This document shows, piece after piece, positions 24,884 through 32,704 of a DNA stretch of 64,000 nt. Positions within the stretch are counted from its first letter, which is position 1, and each line of letters opens with the position of its first letter. Origin of the DNA: Mannheimia sp041807705 (lineage in GTDB: Bacteria; Pseudomonadota; Gammaproteobacteria; Enterobacterales; Pasteurellaceae); assembly GCF_041807705.1 (NCBI RefSeq), contig NZ_JBGTYY010000001.1, positions 62,001-126,000 on the forward strand, in the 5' to 3' direction. The notes beneath the pieces are model-generated. The model saw nothing but the letters and a program-made list of their open reading frames with translations, searched no databases and had not been told where the DNA came from. The position numbers and the translations under genes are program-made.

Positions 24884-26422
24884 TTATTGTTGGATATCGC
24901 CACGAGTGCCGGCAAGACCGTAATTATCTTTACCTAATGTCATTTTGCCGCCAATTTCTTCTGCATTTGGTCCAAAGAATTCAATTCGATAAGAGCCATC
25001 TGAATCAAAACTTGAGGAAGCATTTCCACTAATTCCCCCTTTAGAAATTTTTCCTTGTGCTAAGACAACATTTGGTTCAAATGCTAAGCCAGTTACTTTA
25101 CCTGAGCCAGTACGAGTATCAAAATTTACATTATAACTCAATTTACCCTGCCCTTCGCTACCTGTATGATAAGCATTGAAGGCGTGTCCTAAATAAGTTG
25201 CATTACCTTCAGTAGGGATAGAATCTACTTTAGTTTTTAAACCTCTAGCACTAGGATTAAATGAATTCTCAGATACAAATCCACCATTAATAGTGCCTGT
25301 TTTAGAAGAATAATTTCCAACTACTACAGAATATTGTTGATTATAAAGTAATGAGCCGGATGTATTTACAGTATCTTCGGTGTAAGTTGTACATCCACGA
25401 TTGCTACTACAGCTTGTACTAGAACTACTAATTGGAGAAAATGATTTATTGTACTCTGTCAAACCATTCTGCCAATTTGCACTGGTAATACCTTTAGCAT
25501 TATCAATGACCATTACACCAAGATTTGCTTTTGCAATATCGCTAGCACTTTCTAGATTATTTTTTGCAAAAATCTGAGCTTTTGAATCTGGTAATCCTTC
25601 TGATTTTGCCATTTCAACTAATTGATCAAAACGAGTTTTCTCTGCCGCCAAACGCTCCGCTTCCGCTTTCTCCTTAGCTGCTTTTTCTGCCGCTAAACGT
25701 TCCGCTTCCGCTTTCTCTGCTGCTAAACGCTCCGCTTCTACTTTCTCTTTCTCCGCTTTTTCTGCCGCTAAACGCTCCGCTTCCGCTTTCTCTTTCGCCG
25801 CTTTTTCCGCTGCTAAACGTTCTGCTTCCGCTTTCTCTTTCGCTGCTTTTTCTGCCGCTAAACGCTCTGCCTCCGCTTTCTCTTTCGCCGCTTTTTCCGC
25901 TGCTAAACGTTCTGCTTCCGCTTTCTCTTTCGCTGCTTTTTCTGCCGCTAAACGTTCCGCTTCTGCTTTCTCTCTAGCTGCTTTTTCCGCCGCTAAACGT
26001 TCTGCTTCTGCTTTCTCTTTCGTTGCTTTTTCTGCTGCTAAACGTTCTGCTTCTGCTTTCTCCTTAGCTGCTTTTTCCGCTGCCAAACGCTCCGCTTCGG
26101 CTTTCTCTCTAGCTGCTTTTTCTGCCGATAAACGTTCCGCTTCGGTTTTCTCCTTAGCTGCTTTTTCTGCTGCTAAACGTTCTGCTTCGGCTTTCTCTTT
26201 CGCTGCTTTTTCCGCTGCTAAACGGTCTGCTTCCGCTTTCTCTTTCGCTGCCTTGTCTTTTGCTGCTTTTTCTGCTGCCGCTTTATCGGTTTGTTGCTGA
26301 GTAGTTTGCGGTTTAGTATTCGGTTTTGCTACATTGTTTGAGCTTCCGTCCGAACCACCACTACTACACGCCGTTAAACTCAATAAAATCAAACTGGCTA
26401 AAGTTACTTTTTTGATAGACAT
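24884..26422 (-). CDS. Slam-linked surface lipoprotein with charged repeat stalk and TbpB-like barrel
   Basis: 512 residues. The signal peptide ends in lipobox LTAC (residues 16-19), then a Ser/Gly/Gln linker. Residues about 48-262 are a charged helix made of 15-residue units (consensus RLAAEKAAKEKAEAE). A middle section (263-400) has a Cys-containing loop SCSSNRGC. The C-terminus ends in a TbpB-type barrel: TYLGHAFNAYHTGS, LSYNVNFDTRTGSGKVTG, GISGNASSSF and FFGPNAEEIGGKMTL. It lies 124 bp upstream of slam, the usual client position. The ligand is unknown; relatives bind transferrin, haem proteins or complement factors. Its promoter contains a ten-base homopolymer. Confidence 0.87.
   Translation of the reverse strand: MSIKKVTLASLILLSLTACSSGGSDGSSNNVAKPNTKPQTTQQQTDKAAAEKAAKDKAAKEKAEADRLAAEKAAKEKAEAERLAAEKAAKEKTEAERLSAEKAAREKAEAERLAAEKAAKEKAEAERLAAEKATKEKAEAERLAAEKAAREKAEAERLAAEKAAKEKAEAERLAAEKAAKEKAEAERLAAEKAAKEKAEAERLAAEKAAKEKAEAERLAAEKAEKEKVEAERLAAEKAEAERLAAEKAAKEKAEAERLAAEKTRFDQLVEMAKSEGLPDSKAQIFAKNNLESASDIAKANLGVMVIDNAKGITSANWQNGLTEYNKSFSPISSSSTSCSSNRGCTTYTEDTVNTSGSLLYNQQYSVVVGNYSSKTGTINGGFVSENSFNPSARGLKTKVDSIPTEGNATYLGHAFNAYHTGSEGQGKLSYNVNFDTRTGSGKVTGLAFEPNVVLAQGKISKGGISGNASSSFDSDGSYRIEFFGPNAEEIGGKMTLGKDNYGLAGTRGDIQQ
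25655..26224 (-). repeat. Tandem 45-bp repeats encoding a 15-residue helical unit
   Basis: Twelve full 15-residue units plus one shortened 10-residue unit (residues 232-241) run without a break. Codons vary between copies (GCT/GCC/GCG, CGT/CGC), so the array is not freshly expanded throughout. Every unit keeps the frame, so copy-number change alters stalk length only. Not a CRISPR: no spacers. Confidence 0.93.
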
Positions 26423-26476
26423 AGAATGTTCCTTTTGTAAGATAAAAGATGATTTTTGTGTTTAAAACACACGCAG

Positions 26477-26507
26477 ATTGTACAAAAAAAAAACAACCAG
26501 TCATCAA
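26477..26507 (-). promoter_or_regulatory. Promoter of the surface lipoprotein with a T10 spacer tract
   Basis: On the minus strand TTGATG (26507-26502) and TACAAT (26482-26477) are separated by 19 bp, of which ten are an unbroken T run (A run at 26484-26493 on the plus strand). Loss of one or two T would give 18- or 17-bp spacing. The rest of 26423-26564 is AT-rich leader. Confidence 0.55.
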
Positions 26508-26636
26508 GTTCTTTTTTCATTTTTTTAAGATTTTTTTATTAAATTCATCTCAAATTATTCTACAATGGTAGAGATAGCTATCCAGCTTGAATACAAGCGG
26601 TTATTTTTTCTTAAAATTTTACAAAAGGAGCTTATT

Positions 26637-28091
26637 ATGTCTGAAATTTCAACTCTCGCCCCTCAACTGCTCTGGCAATGGTTTGATAAAGTTTGTGCTA
26701 TTCCGCACCCGTCTTACCACGAAAATGAACTGGCTGAATTTATTGTAAATTGGGCAAAATCAAAAAATTTCTTCGTAGAACGTGATGAAGCGGGCAATGT
26801 ATTAATCCGTAAGCCTGCAACCGCAGGTATGGAAAACCGCCAAACCGTCGCCCTACAAGCTCATTTAGATATGGTGCCACAAGCCAACGCAGGCACAGTT
26901 CACGATTTTACCAAAGACCCAATTCAGCCTTATATTGATGGCGAATGGGTAAAAGCTAAAGGCACAACGCTTGGGGCGGATAACGGCATTGGTTTAGCCT
27001 CGTGCTTAGCAGTGTTGGATAGTGATGATTTAGCTCACCCAAACATTGAAGTGCTACTGACTATGACAGAAGAAGCAGGAATGGAAGGGGCGATTGGTTT
27101 ACGTCCAAACTGGCTGACTGCCGATATTATGATTAATACCGACACCGAAGAAAACGGCGAAATTTATATCGGCTGTGCCGGTGGTGAAAATGTGAATATC
27201 ACACTACCTGTTTTCTTAGTGCCACATCAACAAGACGCTGCACTTACTGTTACGCTTAAAGGCTTACAAGGCGGGCATTCAGGCTGTGATATTCACACTA
27301 ATCGTGCCAATGCGATTAAAGTGTTCGCTCGTATTTTGGAAGAAGCCTATAACAAAGTAGAATTTCAAATTTCAACCGTTCAAGGTGGCTCTGTGCGTAA
27401 TGCTATTCCCCGTGAAGCACACGCAACATTGGTTGTTTCTGCAGAAAATAAAGAAAAATTGACCGCTTGTTTAACTCAAACTGCCGAACAATTAAAAACA
27501 GAACTTCGCATTGCAGAGCCAAACTTCAACTTTTTCATTGAAGAGGCGGAATTGCCTGAACAAGCATTCGACCAAGCAAGCACTACTCGTGTTATTCATT
27601 TCCTTAATGCTCTGCCAAATGGCGTGGTGCGTAATAGCGATGTAGTAGAAAATGTGGTGGAAACCTCATTAAGCATTGGTGTACTAACCACTGAAGAGAA
27701 CGATGTAAAAGCGACCATTCTCGCTCGTTCATTAATTGAAGGCGGTAAAGCCGATATTCGCAGTAAAATCCGCTCATTAGCTACCCTTGTGGGAGCGGAG
27801 GTTGATTTTTCCGGCAATTATCCGGGCTGGGAGCCAAATCCAGAGTCAAAAATCACTCCATTAACCAAAGCGATTTATGACGATATTTTAGGCTATGAAG
27901 CTCAAATTAAGGTTATCCACGCGGGCTTAGAATGCGGCTTAATTAACAAAATCTACCCAAATATGGATTTTGTCTCGATTGGACCAACTATTCTCAACGC
28001 TCATTCTCCGGACGAAAAAGTGCATATTCCGGCGGTGGAAACGTATTGGAAATTATTAACACAGATTTTGGCACAAACTCCAAAGAAATAA
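26637..28091 (+). CDS. pepD: Cytosol nonspecific dipeptidase (aminoacyl-histidine dipeptidase)
   Basis: 484-residue M20-family zinc peptidase cleaving Xaa-His and other dipeptides. The start at 26637 is chosen for AAAAGGAGC eight bases ahead; an in-frame ATG 72 bp upstream lacks this. Motifs: VALQAHLDMV (metal His), TTLGADNGIGLA (bridging Asp), MTEEAGMEGAIGL (catalytic Glu pair), GLQGGHSGCDIHTNRANA, and a C-terminal HAGLECG. Length is equal to E. coli PepD. An uptake signal sits in the leader. Confidence 0.96.
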   Translation: MSEISTLAPQLLWQWFDKVCAIPHPSYHENELAEFIVNWAKSKNFFVERDEAGNVLIRKPATAGMENRQTVALQAHLDMVPQANAGTVHDFTKDPIQPYIDGEWVKAKGTTLGADNGIGLASCLAVLDSDDLAHPNIEVLLTMTEEAGMEGAIGLRPNWLTADIMINTDTEENGEIYIGCAGGENVNITLPVFLVPHQQDAALTVTLKGLQGGHSGCDIHTNRANAIKVFARILEEAYNKVEFQISTVQGGSVRNAIPREAHATLVVSAENKEKLTACLTQTAEQLKTELRIAEPNFNFFIEEAELPEQAFDQASTTRVIHFLNALPNGVVRNSDVVENVVETSLSIGVLTTEENDVKATILARSLIEGGKADIRSKIRSLATLVGAEVDFSGNYPGWEPNPESKITPLTKAIYDDILGYEAQIKVIHAGLECGLINKIYPNMDFVSIGPTILNAHSPDEKVHIPAVETYWKLLTQILAQTPKK

Positions 28092-28107
28092 TCTAAGATA
28101 TATTAAA

Positions 28108-28132
28108 AAATGCCCTCAACTGGAGGGCATTT
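28108..28132. terminator. Terminator between pepD and the toxin-antitoxin pair
   Basis: AAATGCCCTC pairs with GAGGGCATTT around a 5-base loop, between two convergent units. It is shared by pepD and the antitoxin gene, which ends three bases later. Confidence 0.85.
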
Positions 28133-28134
28133 CA

Positions 28135-28437
28135 CTAGCTACGGCTTGGAATATATTGGAATGACCCACCTAGAGCTTGAGCATACTTTATTAGAGTATC
28201 TGCTTTCGGAATAACCAAACCTCTTTCAAGACGACTGATATTTTGGGTTTTAATACCTGTTCGTTGTGCAATTTCTTGTTGAGAAAGTTTTTGAGCTAGG
28301 CGATCTTGTTTTAGTTGTTGAATCATCGCTTGTTGCAATTTATGCACTTTCAAACGCTCTATAAAAGTTGGATCTTGTTCTAGTAACTCCTGTTTAAATT
28401 CCTCTAAAGACACAAACTCTAATTTTTCATTTTCCAT
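28135..28437 (-). CDS. XRE-family antitoxin
   Basis: 100-residue helix-turn-helix protein. The Cro/CI-type fold is clear in the C-terminal half: LKQDRLAQKLSQQEIAQRTGIKTQNISRLERGLVIPKADTLIKYAQALG. The acidic N-terminal helical part probably neutralises the toxin. It follows the toxin gene by 3 bp, the toxin-first order of HigBA-type pairs. It should also bind its own promoter. Confidence 0.88.
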   Translation of the reverse strand: MENEKLEFVSLEEFKQELLEQDPTFIERLKVHKLQQAMIQQLKQDRLAQKLSQQEIAQRTGIKTQNISRLERGLVIPKADTLIKYAQALGGSFQYIPSRS

Positions 28438-28440
28438 TCG

Positions 28441-28812
28441 TTACTCCTTATTTTGCTGAGCAAGCTGTAATTTAACTTGCCGCATTCTCTCTTTGGCTAG
28501 CTGTAAATCTTGTTTTGGGGTTTTCTGCGTTTTCTTTTGTATGGCGTGGATTACATAAATCTGTTTACCAACATGAAAAAAGAAGAAACTGCGAGCAATG
28601 CCATCTTTAGCAGAGGTTCTTAATTCCTTAAGACTATCTCCTAAATCTCTTACTTTAGGCTCTTGTAAATCATTGCCATAAACTGCAAGATCATCTAAAT
28701 CAAAATAGATTTTCTCTTGTAATGATAGAGGCATTTTAGAGATCGCTTTTTTCGTTTGAGCTAAAATATGTACTGTAAAATTAGGCTTTACGTCCTCATT
28801 TATCTCAACCAT
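28441..28812 (-). CDS. RelE/HigB-type toxin, phage Gp49-like
   Basis: 123-residue basic protein of the DUF891/Gp49-like branch of the RelE/ParE superfamily, expected to act as a ribosome-dependent mRNA interferase. Features: the early helix QTKKAISKMPLSLQEKI, the core strands VRDLGDSLKELRTSAKDGIARSFFFFHVGKQIYVIHAIQKKTQKTPKQDLQLAKERM. The RxFFF...IYVIHAIQKKTQKTP block is the family signature. The start follows GAGGTTGC. It looks intact. Confidence 0.87.
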   Translation of the reverse strand: MVEINEDVKPNFTVHILAQTKKAISKMPLSLQEKIYFDLDDLAVYGNDLQEPKVRDLGDSLKELRTSAKDGIARSFFFFHVGKQIYVIHAIQKKTQKTPKQDLQLAKERMRQVKLQLAQQNKE

Positions 28813-28892
28813 AGCAACCTCAAAATAATCATTTATGATGATTTTATCTAATAAGCAATAAACTGTAAATTAAATAATTTCTTAAATACAAT

Positions 28893-28916
28893 AAAGGCGG
28901 ATAAATCTCCGCCTTT
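28893..28916 (-). terminator. Terminator after lpxM
   Basis: AAAGGCGGA pairs with TCCGCCTTT around a 6-base loop immediately after the lpxM stop, with ATTGTATTT following on the minus strand. Confidence 0.75.
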
Positions 28917-28918
28917 CA

Positions 28919-29869
28919 TTATCTATAAATATCTTCCCCATTTCGTCTGGTTTTGAGTAGCCGTAAAATCCAAACATATTGCTCTGGGTTTTTCTCCACA
29001 AAATATTCAATCACTCGGTTCATTTCTCGGGCGGATTGAATTGGATCGCCTGAAAATTCAAGCGGTGGCAAAATTTCCATTTCATATTTTGCTTTTTGCG
29101 CATTATAAATCGAGAACATCGGGATCACTTCCGCATTCGCCACTCTCGCCATTTTATTCAAGCCCGGCAGTGTTGCTTTTTCAGTTGCAAAGAAATCTGC
29201 ATACACACTTAATTCTGCGCCAAAGTCTTCATCTGGCAAGAAGTAACCCACATCGCCTTTTCTTACATCGGCTAAAAAGGCTTTAATGCCGTTTTGACGA
29301 GTGTGCATTCGCCCACCTAAACGCTCACGGGTAATGTTCCAGAGCCAATCCACCAATGCATTACGGTGTGGATTATACATTGATGTCATCGGATAGCCCA
29401 AAGAGAACATCGCCACCCCAGCCATATCAATCGACCAAGTATGCGGCACAAGCATAATCACGTTTTTTCCGCTCTCTTTAGCTTTTATCACATACTCAAA
29501 ACCCGTAAATTCACAACGTTTTTGTAAATACGACACTGGGCGGATTGCCGTTTCGCCAATCGCTAACATTGTTTGAGCCACCGTGATGAACATTTTTTCC
29601 ACCACCTCTTCACGCTTTTGCTCGCTCCACTCAGGGAAGCAATAGCGTAAATTAACTTTTGCACGATGATAGCCTTTTTTATTTTTCTTTTTGAGGTATT
29701 GATAGGCAGTTTTACCCACAAAAGTAGCAAATTTATCTCTTATCCTTGCTGGCACATACGCCAAAATCACAAGCCCCAATACGCCTAACCACACGCCCCA
29801 ATACTTTGGGTGAAAGAAAGACCATCGGAATTTGTGAGTGTAACCGTCTTGGGCGGTAATTCGTGTCAT
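28919..29869 (-). CDS. lpxM: Lipid A acyltransferase LpxM (MsbB)
   Basis: 316-residue inner-membrane enzyme adding the last secondary acyl chain (myristate in E. coli) to lipid A. Start at 29869 is supported by AAGAGGAATTATATA; the longer in-frame version to 29959 would begin inside the adjoining repeat. It has FFHPKYWGVWLGVLGLVILAYVP as the N-terminal anchor, the catalytic HxxxxD-type VPHTWSIDMAG, GGRMHTRQNGIK, FLPDEDFG and WILRLLKTRRNGE at the end, which match LpxM better than LpxL. No neighbouring LPS gene. Confidence 0.92.
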   Translation of the reverse strand: MTRITAQDGYTHKFRWSFFHPKYWGVWLGVLGLVILAYVPARIRDKFATFVGKTAYQYLKKKNKKGYHRAKVNLRYCFPEWSEQKREEVVEKMFITVAQTMLAIGETAIRPVSYLQKRCEFTGFEYVIKAKESGKNVIMLVPHTWSIDMAGVAMFSLGYPMTSMYNPHRNALVDWLWNITRERLGGRMHTRQNGIKAFLADVRKGDVGYFLPDEDFGAELSVYADFFATEKATLPGLNKMARVANAEVIPMFSIYNAQKAKYEMEILPPLEFSGDPIQSAREMNRVIEYFVEKNPEQYVWILRLLKTRRNGEDIYR

Positions 29870-29888
29870 TATATAATTCCTCTTGTTT

Positions 29889-30300
29889 GTCACTTTTCTT
29901 TGCTTGTGCAAAGAAAAGTAACCAAAAGAAAGCACACCCTGCTTCGTTGCTATCCTCACTTGGTTGAAATTTTCTTAACGAAAAATAACCCTGATGTTCG
30001 CTTCGCTCTCGCTCGGGTTATTTTCCTAAAAATTTCAAGTCGCTCGGACAACTCAGAAGGGGCCCCGATCCGACCATACAAGCGGTGATTTTTTTGAAAA
30101 ATTTTGCAAAATGATGCTTTGTTGGGTTCCCTTCTGAACCGCCTGAGCGACTTTGAATTTGTAGGAAAAATTCCTTGTTTGAGCAGCGAAGCTGCGAGTT
30201 TGGAATTTTTTCGTTAAGCAAATTCAAACCAAGCGAAGACAGCGGTGAAGTAGGGTCGCCTTTCTTTGGTTACTTTCTTTGGCGAAGCAAAGAAAGTGAC
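29889..30300. repeat. 412-bp imperfect inverted repeat
   Basis: The gap between lpxM and rnfE is filled by two related arms of about 200 bp facing each other. Both start GTCACTTT-CTTTGC...GCAAAGAAA-GTAACCAAA-GAAAG, share CTTGGTT-GAA-TT-CTTAACGAAAAA, TTTTCCTA-AAATT-CAA-GTCGCTC and TTCAGAAGGG-like blocks, and contain inner hairpins (TAACCCGAGCG.../CAGGGTTA; CTCGCAGCTTCGCTGCTC). An uptake signal (30079-30087) lies at the centre. Divergence between arms is about a third, so they are old. Short reading frames here are not genes. The structure suggests a non-coding mobile or REP-like element inserted twice. Confidence 0.8.
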
Positions 30301-30308
30301 ATACCATC

Positions 30309-30992
30309 TCATCTCTTATCAATAATATTCTTCACCGCCAATATTATCCCCAGCCCTATAAACGCCCCTGGTGGTAAAATGGCTAGTAATAATCCTGAAT
30401 CAATATGCAATACGTTAATATATAACGCTTTTGCCCAGTCGCCGAGCAGTAAATCTAAACCGTAGAAAAGCGTTCCATTGCCGATAATTTCACGCAATGC
30501 ACCTAGCACCACAAGGCTTAATGTCATACCTAGCCCCATTGAAAATCCATCAAAGGCGGAGAATTTGACTTCATTTTTCGAGGCGTAGGCTTCAGCTCGC
30601 CCAATTACAATGCAGTTGGTTACAATCAGCGGAATAAAAATACCGAGCGATTGATACACAGGGAATGCAAAGGCATTCATTAGAAGCTGTACCGCCGTTA
30701 CAACCGTTGCAATAATCATCACATAAATTGGAATGCGGATATCGTGCGGTGTAATTTTGCGGAAAAGCGATACCGTTACATTGGTGCAAATCAGCACAAA
30801 CATTGTCGCTAGACCTAAACCCAACGCATTGGTTACGCTGTTTGAAACCGCAAGCAATGGGCAAAGCCCTAAAAGTTGGACTAACGCACCGTTATTTTTC
30901 CACACGCCATCGGTAAACAGATCTTTCCACACTGTTGCCTGTTTTGGCTCTACTTCAATATTGGTGACAGGGATTTGGTTTTTTCTTTCCAT
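30309..30992 (-). CDS. rnfE: Electron transport complex subunit RnfE (RsxE)
   Basis: 227-residue membrane subunit of the Rnf/Rsx ferredoxin-NAD redox pump. It has six membrane segments and the paired family motifs NGALVQLLGLCPLLAVSNSVTNALGLGLAT and FIPLIVTNCIVIGRAEAYA, in which cysteines help hold the intramembrane iron-sulfur centre formed with RnfA. It is last in the operon as seen here, 8 bp after rnfG. nth, which follows in E. coli, is absent; an inverted repeat and lpxM come next. Confidence 0.96.
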   Translation of the reverse strand: MERKNQIPVTNIEVEPKQATVWKDLFTDGVWKNNGALVQLLGLCPLLAVSNSVTNALGLGLATMFVLICTNVTVSLFRKITPHDIRIPIYVMIIATVVTAVQLLMNAFAFPVYQSLGIFIPLIVTNCIVIGRAEAYASKNEVKFSAFDGFSMGLGMTLSLVVLGALREIIGNGTLFYGLDLLLGDWAKALYINVLHIDSGLLLAILPPGAFIGLGIILAVKNIIDKR

Positions 30993-31000
30993 TTTATGCC

Positions 31001-31633
31001 CTATTTACAATCGTTAAATTGGTCAATCATTTGCGGATTTTGTGCAAGCTCTGTGATCGCCCATTTGGCACTTTGGCGAATATTATTCACTACTGCACGA
31101 GGCGTAATGGTCGCACCAGTAAATTGGTCGAACTGTCCACCATCTTTTTTCACATTCCACTCTGCTTCATTTTCTAAGCTAAATAGTTTGTTTGTGAAAG
31201 ATAAAATCCAGTCTGACACACGAGTTTCAATTTTATCACCTAAGCCCGGCGTTTCTTTATGTTCAAGGATACGAACACCTAACACATTACCGTTTGGCTC
31301 AATCCCCATTAATAAGATGATGTTACCCGAATAACCATCTGGTGCGGTACTTTGAATTAAGTAAGCGGTCGTTTTTTCTGATTTTTTTGCAAAATAAAGA
31401 CGATTTAGGTAAGCGTGATTTTCTAAATCAATCATTTTACAAGTGGCTAACACATCATTATCAAAATAGGTTTTCGGCACAACTTCTTCCAATAATTTAC
31501 GCTGTTGCATTGCGGTTACATCATCAATTCTGCCCTTTGTAAGTAGATACACAGCGGTAGAAACGGCGGTACTTAACAATGCAATCAAACCCAAAATTAG
31601 GGCATATTTTAACGTGATTTTTGAGGTATTCAT
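31001..31633 (-). CDS. rnfG: Electron transport complex subunit RnfG (RsxG)
   Basis: 210-residue periplasmic flavoprotein with one N-terminal membrane helix (ALILGLIALLSTAVSTAVYLL). The FMN-binding domain contains FTGATITPRAVVN, whose threonine carries phosphoester-linked FMN in this family, and GLGDKIE before it. It transfers electrons within the Rnf complex. Its first codon overlaps the rnfD stop by one base, indicating coupling. Confidence 0.96.
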   Translation of the reverse strand: MNTSKITLKYALILGLIALLSTAVSTAVYLLTKGRIDDVTAMQQRKLLEEVVPKTYFDNDVLATCKMIDLENHAYLNRLYFAKKSEKTTAYLIQSTAPDGYSGNIILLMGIEPNGNVLGVRILEHKETPGLGDKIETRVSDWILSFTNKLFSLENEAEWNVKKDGGQFDQFTGATITPRAVVNNIRQSAKWAITELAQNPQMIDQFNDCK

Positions 31634-32688
31634 TATTTTCTATCCAATTTTGTGCCGTAAAGTCTTGGTTGTGTGTAGTGGTCGATTAGCGGCACACAGA
31701 TATTTGCCAATAATACGGAAAACGCAATCGCATCAGGGTAATTGCCGTAATAGCGGATCACATAAAGCAGAGTGCCGACCAATGCTCCGAAAATCAATTT
31801 GCCTCTTGGCGTAATAGAAGCACTGACAGGATCAGTTGCGATAAAAAACGCCCCGAACATCATCGCACCGCTGAATAAATGGCTGACAAAATGAAGATGT
31901 GCTTGATCTGTTACCAGATCAGTAATACCGCTTAACACGATAAAGGTGGCAAGCATTGAAACAGGAATTTGCCAATGGATAATGCGTTTATAAATCAGCA
32001 CAAGTCCACCTAATAAAAAGGCAATGTTCAGTTGTAGCCAGCCTGTTGCGAATAATCCGTTAAAAATCGGCGTATTCATTACCGCCTCAAAGCCAGATTT
32101 AGCTAGGCTGCTTTTCATACTGTCTAGCGGTGTGGCTTGTGCAATGCCATCAACACTATTAACCAGTTGATGAAGACTAAAGCCATCGCTAGTTACCCCG
32201 CTGAAAATTAATGAAATCGCATCGCTCAATGTAGGTGGTTCGTTTAATAAATCAATCGGCACAATCCACGAAGTCATTTGTACAGGGAAAGAGACCAACA
32301 GCACCGCATAGCCCACCATCGCAGGGTTAAACAAATTCTGCCCTAAACCACCATAGCTATGTTTTGCCAATAGCAGAGCGGCAATAACGCCAATCACAAT
32401 AATCCAATAAGGAGCATAAGGTGGAATCGACATTGCTAAAATCAAGGCGGTTAAAATACCCGACATATCCGCTAAATAGAAAGCGGTCGTTTTTTTGCGT
32501 AATTTTGCAATTCCAACCTCAATGATAATTGCCAACCCCACCGCAATTACAATTTGGATGAGCACCCCAAAACCAAAATAATAAAACTGAACCCCGAGTG
32601 CGGGCAGCATCATCGCAATTACCCATAGCATCACATTAGCGGTGAGATTGCTTGAGTGCATATGAGGGGAACTTACAACTTTGAACAT
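31633..32688 (-). CDS. rnfD: Electron transport complex subunit RnfD (RsxD)
   Basis: 351-residue polytopic membrane subunit with about ten helices, NqrB-like. The covalent FMN site is probably the threonine of AQATPLDSMK (about residue 177), and the loop SYGGLGQNLFNPAMVGYA is a family signature. ATG follows AAGGAAAATTA. In other gamma-proteobacteria rnfD follows rnfC directly; here about 2.7 kb of other genes intervene, so expression depends on read-through or a new promoter. Confidence 0.95.
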   Translation of the reverse strand: MFKVVSSPHMHSSNLTANVMLWVIAMMLPALGVQFYYFGFGVLIQIVIAVGLAIIIEVGIAKLRKKTTAFYLADMSGILTALILAMSIPPYAPYWIIVIGVIAALLLAKHSYGGLGQNLFNPAMVGYAVLLVSFPVQMTSWIVPIDLLNEPPTLSDAISLIFSGVTSDGFSLHQLVNSVDGIAQATPLDSMKSSLAKSGFEAVMNTPIFNGLFATGWLQLNIAFLLGGLVLIYKRIIHWQIPVSMLATFIVLSGITDLVTDQAHLHFVSHLFSGAMMFGAFFIATDPVSASITPRGKLIFGALVGTLLYVIRYYGNYPDAIAFSVLLANICVPLIDHYTQPRLYGTKLDRK

Positions 32689-32704
32689 TAATTTTCCTTA
32701 AATT

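Noticed and set aside
25655..26224. Regular 45-bp repeats resembling a CRISPR-like array
   Set aside because: Repeats are contiguous with no unique spacers and translate into one uninterrupted lipoprotein stalk.
29810..30465. Short reading frames on both strands across the 412-bp inverted repeat
   Set aside because: They run through the palindromic arms, have no ribosome-binding sites or recognisable protein features, and arise from the repeat structure.
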